Source: Nitrososphaerales archaeon
Lineage (GTDB): Archaea > Thermoproteota > Nitrososphaeria > Nitrososphaerales > Nitrososphaeraceae
Length of the DNA: 6,557 bases
Assembly (NCBI GenBank): GCA_029237515.1
Contig: JARBAV010000179.1
Span: 1-6,557, forward strand
Reading direction: 5' to 3'
Below are positions 1 to 5,020 of the stretch, piece after piece. A program made the position numbers and the translations under genes. The notes below the pieces were generated by a model that was given only the letters and a program-made list of their open reading frames with translations, did not search any database and was not told where the DNA came from. The stretch's first letter is position 1. Each line of letters opens with the position of its first letter.

Positions 1-8
1 GTTCAGAT

Positions 9-59
9 TTATTACATAAAAATCCCATCCGCGCCGAAAGAAATCATGTAATAATTTTT
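9..59 (+). terminator. Possible intrinsic terminator of an upstream gene
   Basis: TTATTACAT at 9-17 and ATGTAATAA at 46-54 form a perfect 9-bp inverted repeat with a 28-base loop, followed at once by five T (55-59). A stem followed by a T run would suit the end of a plus-strand gene lying left of the window. The stem is very AT-rich and the loop is large, so it would be weak. Archaea often terminate on T tracts alone, so the stem may be incidental. Confidence 0.25.
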
Positions 60-156
60 GAATACACGAAGATTAGGCAAGTAAAACCTACATCATAAGC
101 AATTATTTGAAATAGCACCCACATTCTGGAAGGGGATCATCTTGCTGACAACAACA

Positions 157-164
157 TTTAAAAA
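157..164 (+). promoter_or_regulatory. TATA box of the ABC transporter operon
   Basis: TTTAAAAA at 157-164 is the best archaeal TATA-like box upstream of the transporter genes. Archaeal transcription usually starts about 26 bases after the centre of the box, which predicts a start near 186-188. That is almost exactly the ATG at 189, so the messenger would be leaderless or nearly so. This is inferred from spacing only. Confidence 0.45.
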
Positions 165-188
165 GATGCCATGTCTTTTTTGTTTCTA

Positions 189-1514
189 ATGAATATTTTA
201 TACATAAATAAGAAAATGGTATTTATACTTGGTTCGGCCATCCTAATTAGCGTAATTTTTACAGGATTAGTTAATTCCTTGAATGCCCAAAAGGAACAGG
301 TAACTCTTACGGCCATAGTGGCTGAACCGAAAGAGCGGTGGGACATTTTGTTTGATAATGCCACAAAGAAACTTAATGAAAATCATCCCGATAAGGATAT
401 AACGATAGATTACAGGGTCCTTCCTTATGATGCAACACGCACGCAGATCCTCACTTCGATGGCTGGTCAAACACCGATCGATCTAATTTCAGTAGACCAA
501 ATATGGCTAGGGGAATTTGCTGAGGGAGGTTTTTTGACTGATCTTACGCAGAATGCGACTTCTTGGGGAAGGGAGGGTGACTGGTACCCTGTCAACTGGG
601 AAGGAGGAAAGTATGAGGATAAGATCTATGGTATATGGGCATGGACTGACGTACGAGCGTTATGGTACTGGAAAGATCTTTTGAATGATGCCGGTGTGGA
701 TCCAAGCACTCTTGAGACTTGGGATGGATATCTTTCAGCTGCTCAGAAGCTTAATGATGCCCTAGGTCAACAGGGAATTCAGGGAGCTCATCTAGTTGGT
801 GCAAGTCACTCGCCCGACATGTGGTACCCATACCTATGGATGTTAGGAGGAGATATACTGGAACAAAGAAGCGGACATCCGACTAAGGGAACTTACTGGT
901 TCCCGGCCTACAACAGTACTGAGGGTGTACAATCATTAGAGTTTATAAAGAGACAGGTAGACGCAGGTATCAAGCCACAAGTCAATCATTTTTGGGGCCA
1001 AGAGTTTGCGGATAAGAAGTTTGCTATGATGTTAGAAGGTAGCTGGTTATTGGGCACTTTCCCCCGTGAGCAATGGGCTAGTCTCAACCAGAGTGTAGGT
1101 ATGATACCAATGTTTCCAGTTCCAACTGAAGGAAATAAATCTGCCACCATGATGGGAGGATGGATTCTAAGCGTTCCTGAAACGTCTCAGAATAAGGAAC
1201 TCTCTTGGGAATTACTTACACTGTTGGTGGATCCCGAAATCCTGGCACCTATGCTCGAAAAAGAAGGCTATCTACCCACGCAAAAGCCGATTGCTGAAGG
1301 ACCCTATTCTCAAAGCCTTAATGCTACAATACCATACTATTCAGACATGATTTCCATGATTCCAATTGGCCACAGTAGACCAAACATACCAGAATACCCC
1401 CAGATAGCCGATAATATTCGCGAAGCAATTGATGGGGTTTACTTTGCCGGCAAGGATCCAGATCAGGCACTGCAGGAAAGCGCCATCAAATCAGCTGAGG
1501 TCCTTGGCTGGTAA
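189..1514 (+). CDS. ABC transporter extracellular solute-binding protein, family 1 (sugar type)
   Basis: This is the substrate-capturing subunit of a CUT1-type ABC importer, acting outside the membrane and delivering a sugar or similar solute to the two permeases encoded next. The N-terminus has basic residues (NKK, 7-9), a hydrophobic core (about 11-28) and a possible cleavage after NSLNA (residue 33), so it is a Sec signal peptide. No lipobox cysteine is present, so it is either released or held by an uncleaved signal. Family 1 binding-protein features include DLISVDQIWLGEFA near 98-111, a tryptophan-rich middle segment, and KKFAMMLEGSWLLG in the second lobe. At 441 residues it has the normal family length. 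The reading frame is open back to an ATG at 171, and another ATG lies at 216. I chose 189 because the TATA box at 157-164 predicts transcription starting there, and the 171 start would lie upstream of it. The substrate cannot be read from the sequence. Confidence 0.9.
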   Translation: MNILYINKKMVFILGSAILISVIFTGLVNSLNAQKEQVTLTAIVAEPKERWDILFDNATKKLNENHPDKDITIDYRVLPYDATRTQILTSMAGQTPIDLISVDQIWLGEFAEGGFLTDLTQNATSWGREGDWYPVNWEGGKYEDKIYGIWAWTDVRALWYWKDLLNDAGVDPSTLETWDGYLSAAQKLNDALGQQGIQGAHLVGASHSPDMWYPYLWMLGGDILEQRSGHPTKGTYWFPAYNSTEGVQSLEFIKRQVDAGIKPQVNHFWGQEFADKKFAMMLEGSWLLGTFPREQWASLNQSVGMIPMFPVPTEGNKSATMMGGWILSVPETSQNKELSWELLTLLVDPEILAPMLEKEGYLPTQKPIAEGPYSQSLNATIPYYSDMISMIPIGHSRPNIPEYPQIADNIREAIDGVYFAGKDPDQALQESAIKSAEVLGW

Positions 1515-1629
1515 AAGGCATACCTTTTCAAGCAGCTTTCAACAACAACCACTAATTCGTGGATATCTCGAGAAACGGGTACAGATAATGGTATAGCACC
1601 GAAAACCAGTATTTTTTTGAATACGAAAT
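1515..1629 (+). promoter_or_regulatory. Spacer with hairpins and a T7 run between binding protein and permease genes
   Basis: This 115-base gap contains a small hairpin (CCAC at 1549-1552, GTGG at 1559-1562). A second hairpin (GTATT at 1609-1613, AATAC at 1620-1624) has a T-rich loop and lies just before the next start; a seven-T run covers 1612-1618. Segments ATACC (1520-1524) and GGTAT (1590-1594) could also pair over a longer distance. Binding proteins are needed in excess over permeases, and such a spacer could give partial termination or 3' end protection after the first gene. That role is inferred. Confidence 0.3.
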
Positions 1630-2493
1630 ATGGCCCAAATCTCCAAGTTACAGCCATATCTTTTTCTCGCTCCATCATTTGCAATACTTCTTGCATTTCT
1701 AATTTTTCCTTTATCCTGGAATATTTACATCGCGCTACATGACGTAAGTCTTACCACACTGCTCAAGGACTGGGAATATGTAGGGCCTGAAAACTTCGTT
1801 ACCCTTTTCAACGATCCAAATATCTATACTTCACTGAAAGTAACGTTAATGTTTGTTGGGGGATCGGTGGCTTTGCAGTTTGGTGTAGGGATGTTGATGG
1901 CAATTGTCTTGAATCAACAGATTCGTGGTTCAGCTGTGTATAGAGCAATCCTGATTATACCATGGACGATATCCGCCGTTATAGCTGCATTCTCTTTCAA
2001 ATTCATTCTTGACGATAATTTCGGTATAATGAATTACATTCTAAACCAAATGGGAATTGAATCAGTTGGGTGGCTTTCCGATCCCAATATTGTAGTATGG
2101 TCACTCGTAATCGCAAATGTGTGGTACGGAACACCATTTACCTTACTGTTTCTAACTGCGGGATTACTCTCCATAAATCCTTCCTTGTATGAGGCGGCTC
2201 GAATAGATGGAGCGTCTAAAATGCGCTCTCTTTTTCATATTACGTTACCATTATTGAAGCCGTTTATGATAATTAATCTTATACTAATTACTATGTGGTC
2301 AGTAAATCTCTTTGACATACAATTGATAATGACCGGTGGAGGACCATTGTTTTCGAGTACTACAGCATCACTATATATGTACAGGCAGGCGTTTGAATTT
2401 GGATTGCTATCTAAGGGTGCTGCTGCAGGTATTATCCTGATCTTGATAAATTTAACAGTAGCGATCGTATATGTAAAATTTCTAAGGAGATAA
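1630..2493 (+). CDS. ABC transporter permease, MalF/UgpA type (CUT1)
   Basis: This is one of the two membrane subunits that form the translocation channel of the importer whose binding protein is encoded just upstream. It has about six hydrophobic segments, roughly at residues 11-31, 70-94, 105-125, 154-180, 211-230 and 262-283. The cytoplasmic EAA loop, which docks onto the ATPase, is clear: YEAARIDG at 187-194 followed by ITLP at 204-207. TGGGP at 235-239 is also typical of MalF-like permeases. At 287 residues it has the normal length for short MalF/UgpA proteins lacking the large periplasmic loop of E. coli MalF. The ATG at 1630 has no recognisable ribosome site before it, but the N-terminus (about ten polar residues, then the first membrane helix) is typical. 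The next gene starts four bases after its stop, so the two permeases are almost certainly co-translated. Confidence 0.92.
   Translation: MAQISKLQPYLFLAPSFAILLAFLIFPLSWNIYIALHDVSLTTLLKDWEYVGPENFVTLFNDPNIYTSLKVTLMFVGGSVALQFGVGMLMAIVLNQQIRGSAVYRAILIIPWTISAVIAAFSFKFILDDNFGIMNYILNQMGIESVGWLSDPNIVVWSLVIANVWYGTPFTLLFLTAGLLSINPSLYEAARIDGASKMRSLFHITLPLLKPFMIINLILITMWSVNLFDIQLIMTGGGPLFSSTTASLYMYRQAFEFGLLSKGAAAGIILILINLTVAIVYVKFLRR
2486..2489 (+). promoter_or_regulatory. Ribosome binding site that sets the TTG start of the second permease
   Basis: GGAG at 2486-2489, inside AAGGAGA at the very end of the first permease gene, lies eight bases before a TTG at 2498. That spacing is ideal for the TTG and too long (20 bases) for the first ATG at 2510. 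It therefore decides the start in favour of TTG. Confidence 0.6.
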
Positions 2494-2497
2494 AGTA

Positions 2498-3421
2498 TTG
2501 AGCCCAAAAATGAAACAAGACGAAAGCAAAAACGGAAATCACAGATTTACTCGCTATTTTAGGTCAGCTGACAAAACTAATTACGAAAGCACAAGATCAA
2601 CTTTAGGTGAGAGGTTGATACTTTATGGCTTAATAGCTATTTTTCTTTTTATTACTTTCTCTCCAATAATATGGATATTTTCTACCTCATTAAAGCAAAA
2701 TCAAGAGGCAATGAGTTTTCCTCCTAAGTTAATTCCAGAAGACCCTACTCTCGAGAATTTTGTATTCGTATTGACTGATCCTGCCCTAGTCAAGAGTTTA
2801 TCAAATAGCTTTATCGTAAGCATAGGAAGTACTCTCTTAAGTGTGACAGTTAGTGCACTAGGGGGCTACGCATTTGCACGATTTGAATTCAAAGGTAAAA
2901 ACCTGATCATTAGTATCATTCTAGGGCTTTTTATGGTTCCCGTCGTTATTAACATAGTACCTCTTTACATAATGTTGGCTGATCTAGGCTTACTAAACTC
3001 TTTATTTGCACTGATGTTAACCTTTCAAATACTCATTATTCCTCTGAATATACTGTTGCTGAAGAGCTATTTCGAAACTATACCCAAAGATCTTGAGGAG
3101 AGCGCTCTACTAGACGGATGCTCAAGGTTAGGTGTACTACGTAGAATCACTATCCCTCTTTCAATGCCAGGATTTGCTATCGCAGCCGTTCTTTCCTTTA
3201 GATTTGCATGGAACGAATTCATTTTAGCTGTGGTGCTTGCAAATCATCCTGATTCAACAGTATTCCAGGTTGCATTGTACCAATTTATCTCACTGTATAG
3301 GATTGATTGGGGGTATTTAAGTGCAGGAATAACGATTGCTATAATCCCCGTGCTAGTGTTAATGCTCAGTTTCCAGAAAAATATGGTCAGAGGGCTAACA
3401 TTGGGAGCAATTAGAGGGTAG
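2498..3421 (+). CDS. ABC transporter permease, MalG/UgpE type (CUT1)
   Basis: This is the second membrane subunit of the importer, pairing with the product of the gene four bases upstream. It has about six hydrophobic segments, roughly at 40-62, 103-126, 136-160, 166-190, 223-248 and 273-292. Its EAA loop reads EESALLDG at 200-207 followed by ITIPLSMPG, with Ser in place of the first Ala of the motif, a mild variation. The C-terminus ends GLTLGAIRG, a typical MalG-family ending. The start is a TTG supported by a GGAG site eight bases upstream; an ATG lies four codons further in. The N-terminal cytoplasmic stretch of about 38 polar residues is longer than is usual for the family. At 307 residues the protein is otherwise full length. 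No MalK/UgpC-type ATPase gene follows, so the transporter needs an ATPase encoded elsewhere. Confidence 0.92.
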   Translation: MSPKMKQDESKNGNHRFTRYFRSADKTNYESTRSTLGERLILYGLIAIFLFITFSPIIWIFSTSLKQNQEAMSFPPKLIPEDPTLENFVFVLTDPALVKSLSNSFIVSIGSTLLSVTVSALGGYAFARFEFKGKNLIISIILGLFMVPVVINIVPLYIMLADLGLLNSLFALMLTFQILIIPLNILLLKSYFETIPKDLEESALLDGCSRLGVLRRITIPLSMPGFAIAAVLSFRFAWNEFILAVVLANHPDSTVFQVALYQFISLYRIDWGYLSAGITIAIIPVLVLMLSFQKNMVRGLTLGAIRG

Positions 3422-3454
3422 TTAGTTGTTTATGAATATAATCCATATTGCTAA

Positions 3455-3541
3455 ACAATGTTGCACATGTATGTTCCTTTATTGCGATAATACTAACAAT
3501 AAACCTGAATTACATCCTGATATCTACTTCAGCAACATTGT
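3455..3541. repeat. Perfect 10-bp inverted repeat downstream of the permease genes
   Basis: ACAATGTTGC at 3455-3464 is exactly complementary, reversed, to GCAACATTGT at 3532-3541, with 67 bases between. It begins 34 bases after the stop of the second permease gene. It could fold as the 3' end structure of the operon messenger, but no T run follows directly and an arm of this length over such a distance can arise by chance. Confidence 0.3.
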
Positions 3542-3637
3542 GGTACAATTTGGTTCTTCATATTGGCATACCTAGAAGGTCTAAGTATTTATTATGTAAA
3601 TTTAAGTCCTCAGCCTGTTTTGACCGACGAAATATAG

Positions 3638-3644
3638 AAAAAAA
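3638..3644 (-). terminator. Possible T-run terminator for the small minus-strand gene
   Basis: Seven A on the plus strand at 3638-3644 give seven T in the minus-strand transcript, about 175 bases after the stop of the repeat-protein gene. Archaeal RNA polymerase can terminate on such runs without a stem. No clear hairpin precedes it. Confidence 0.25.
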
Positions 3645-3725
3645 TACCAGTCATTGAAGCTACGTTGATTGATGCTTATTAGGTAACTGAAGAGTCTGGT
3701 TAAATAGTACATTCAGTATCACAAC

Positions 3726-3779
3726 TTTTTCCCCTGTTTACTTTCGTGTTCCTATTTTACTTTTTGCTTTTTCTTTCTT
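3726..3779 (+). terminator. T-rich tract, possible terminator for the transporter operon
   Basis: The plus strand here contains several separate T runs (five T at 3726-3730, 3761-3765 and 3768-3772) in a largely pyrimidine stretch. Such tracts are typical archaeal termination signals, and this one would stop plus-strand transcription before it enters the convergent small gene. It lies about 300 bases after the operon's last stop, which is far. Confidence 0.3.
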
Positions 3780-3819
3780 CCTCGAGTTTCGTTGGGATTT
3801 TGTCCTTTTCGACGTAATC

Positions 3820-4140
3820 CTATTTCTTCTTTTCTTCCGCTGTACCCTTTATCTCTTCCTTCCCCTCCGCTTGTACTTTTGCTAAAAAAGGGCCCCAAAC
3901 AGACTCTATCCACTGTTGATTTAATTTCTGGAAATGACTGAGGTACTGGCTGTATAAATTGTACATATTTTCATTAACTTTAACCAAATCTCGATATAGG
4001 TCATTCATTCTACTCAAGTTTCGTGACGCTTCTTCGAACAAGTCGTTAAGCTTTTTCATTTTATTGACATAGTCATTGTAGAATTCATTCATGCTTTCGT
4101 AACTTTTTACATACTGGTTGTACATATCAGTCCAAGACAT
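3820..4140 (-). CDS. Small helical protein of six 14-residue repeats (phasin-like, uncertain)
   Basis: I do not recognise a named family with certainty. The 106-residue protein has six consecutive 14-residue units at 3-16, 17-30, 31-44, 45-58, 59-72 and 73-86. Units begin W, M, L, M, M, L. The rough consensus is [MLW]-N-[DE]-[LFM]-[YFW]-x-[DEQ]-x-[VL], then a variable half. Fourteen residues are two heptads, so a continuous amphipathic or coiled-coil helix rich in Tyr, Asn and Met is expected. After WGPF (82-85) comes a Lys/Glu tail of about 20 residues ending EEKKK. There is no signal peptide or membrane helix, so it is probably cytosolic. Small size, amphipathic helices and a charged tail resemble phasins or PhaE-like proteins that coat polyhydroxyalkanoate granules. 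A start at 4146 is possible, but GGTGA lies 9 bases before the ATG at 4140 and only 3 before 4146. The stop is TAG, and the frame stays open for 20 more codons. Confidence 0.75.
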   Translation of the reverse strand: MSWTDMYNQYVKSYESMNEFYNDYVNKMKKLNDLFEEASRNLSRMNDLYRDLVKVNENMYNLYSQYLSHFQKLNQQWIESVWGPFLAKVQAEGKEEIKGTAEEKKK

Positions 4141-4151
4141 ACACATTGTTC

Positions 4152-4156
4152 ACCTA
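4152..4156 (-). promoter_or_regulatory. Ribosome binding site of the repeat-protein gene
   Basis: On the minus strand the bases before the start read GGTGA, complementary to the conserved 3' end of archaeal 16S rRNA. The site is 9 bases before the ATG at 4140 and 3 bases before the ATG at 4146, which favours the inner start. Confidence 0.5.
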
Positions 4157-4180
4157 TACAAGGTAACGTCATCGGATTAC

Positions 4181-4218
4181 TTATGGCTTGTGTTTTAATC
4201 TTGCCTCAGTTTATGGCT
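4181..4218. repeat. TTATGGCT direct repeat around the minus-strand promoter
   Basis: TTATGGCT occurs at 4181-4188 and again at 4211-4218, 30 bases apart, close to three turns of the helix. The two copies flank the likely TATA box of the repeat-protein gene (4193-4200), a layout that would suit a transcription factor binding to one face of the DNA. Confidence 0.35.
4193..4200 (-). promoter_or_regulatory. Possible TATA box of the repeat-protein gene
   Basis: On the minus strand this reads GATTAAAA. A start of transcription about 26 bases on would fall near 4170, leaving a leader of roughly 25-30 bases that includes the GGTGA site. The inference rests on spacing alone. Confidence 0.35.
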
Positions 4219-4340
4219 GGCGAAGAAGTAGGTTGAATCCGTTGGCATTTCAGGCCGTTAGCATTAGTTGAAATTTGATCGGATTAAGTATAGATTCAAA
4301 AGTTAGTGATCTACTCCCAGTTATAATATCAACATTCGAA

Positions 4341-4357
4341 TTTAATAAAGATATAAG
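4341..4357 (+). promoter_or_regulatory. TATA box region of the DUF1622 gene
   Basis: TTTAATAA (4341-4348) and ATATAAG (4351-4357) are overlapping candidate TATA boxes. They predict transcription starting at about 4371 or 4380, giving a leader of only about 7-20 bases before the start codon. No ribosome site is visible, which agrees with a near-leaderless messenger. Confidence 0.4.
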
Positions 4358-4386
4358 TATTCACGCCATAAAGTAAGTCCTAAACC

Positions 4387-4767
4387 TTGGTGGGAAGTCC
4401 TGAAATTTTTCACATAATCGTCGAATACATAGTAGTCATTATCGAAATAATTGTTGCAATTCTTGTATCTGCAATAGTTATTATTACATTAGCTAAGTTA
4501 GTCAAGTTGCTTCTCTCTAAAATAAGGAAGGAGCAGCGACAAGTGTATGTTCACAAAATTGTGGCAAGAATGTTAAGGGGTCTTCTCATCGCATTAGATT
4601 TCTTGATCGCCGCTGATTTACTCCAGACTATTTTAGAGCCGACACTAGAAGAAACTGCAGTGTTTGCATTGATCGTAGTGCTAAGAATACTACTAAGTTG
4701 GTCCCTCTCAAAAGAAATAGAGATGGGTGCTAAGGAGGAATTGAATACGCACAAAAAAGATATTTGA
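4387..4767 (+). CDS. DUF1622 family membrane protein
   Basis: This is a 126-residue membrane protein with three hydrophobic segments, roughly 7-43, 63-83 and 91-107. A basic loop (about 45-64) lies between the first and second. The second half carries the pattern I associate with DUF1622: LDFLIAADLLQT at 70-81, EPTLEE at 84-89, then IVVLRILLSW at 96-105 with Arg100 in the hydrophobic segment. Acidic residues within or next to membrane segments (Glu13, Glu20, Asp71, Asp77) may matter for function, which is unknown for the family. The length is normal. The start is either TTG at 4387 or GTG at 4390, directly adjacent; neither has a ribosome site. The gene is transcribed divergently from the repeat-protein gene, from its own promoter, and ends before a convergent spacer, so it appears to be a single-gene unit. 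Confidence 0.8.
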   Translation: MVGSPEIFHIIVEYIVVIIEIIVAILVSAIVIITLAKLVKLLLSKIRKEQRQVYVHKIVARMLRGLLIALDFLIAADLLQTILEPTLEETAVFALIVVLRILLSWSLSKEIEMGAKEELNTHKKDI

Positions 4768-4811
4768 ACAGTTCTTCTAGCGAGTTATTTTCACTGGAAC
4801 TCTAGACAACA

Positions 4812-4862
4812 ACATTAGATCCCAAGTTGGATTTGATACGAGATATGGTATTGATCTAATGT
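4812..4862. repeat. Perfect 10-bp inverted repeat in the convergent spacer
   Basis: ACATTAGATC at 4812-4821 and GATCTAATGT at 4853-4862 are exact inverted copies around a 31-base loop. A smaller possible hairpin, ATAC (4836-4839) with GTAT (4848-4851), lies inside the loop. The element sits 44 bases after the DUF1622 stop and about 160 bases beyond the end of the convergent hydrolase gene, so it could form a 3' end structure for either transcript. No T run follows on either strand. Confidence 0.4.
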
Positions 4863-5020
4863 GCGTAAATGGTGTCTGCTCATTGCAGTCCATCTTATTA
4901 GTTTTCTTATACAGAAATCATTCATTTGGAAATGCCATCATGCTACATAGTCTATATGTCAAGATCATTAATTGAATTCGGATTGATCCGCCTCAAATGC
5001 ATTATTGTTCGATTTACTTC

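Larger units (their letters stand above)
3422..3819. other. Long convergent spacer without a convincing gene
   Basis: This stretch separates the end of the transporter operon (plus) from the end of the small repeat-protein gene (minus). Open frames here are short, start at TTG or lack a ribosome site, and their products resemble nothing known. It holds a perfect 10-bp inverted repeat (3455-3464 with 3532-3541), a run of seven A at 3638-3644 and a long pyrimidine-rich tract at about 3726-3779. The part at 3760-3819 also reads on the minus strand as an in-frame continuation of the repeat-protein gene past its stop. Confidence 0.5.

Noticed and set aside
2235..2507. A 90-codon minus-strand frame
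   Set aside because: It is antisense to the strongly conserved permease gene, including the region of its EAA loop, and so is a shadow.
3432..3575. A 47-codon plus-strand frame starting with ATG and containing a cysteine cluster
   Set aside because: It lacks a ribosome site, overlaps the other frame and the inverted repeat, and the cysteines have no regular metal-binding spacing.
3448..3657. A 69-codon plus-strand frame after the permease genes
   Set aside because: It starts with TTG, has no ribosome site or promoter, and its mixed sequence resembles no family; it lies in a spacer with inverted repeats.
3820..3822. UAG read as pyrrolysine
   Set aside because: Nothing in the window points to a pyrrolysine system and the probable host group is not known for it; a plain stop is the simpler reading.
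4979..4990. Near-palindrome CGGATTGATCCG
   Set aside because: Five-base arms around two bases are common by chance, and the site lies downstream of both flanking genes rather than in a promoter.
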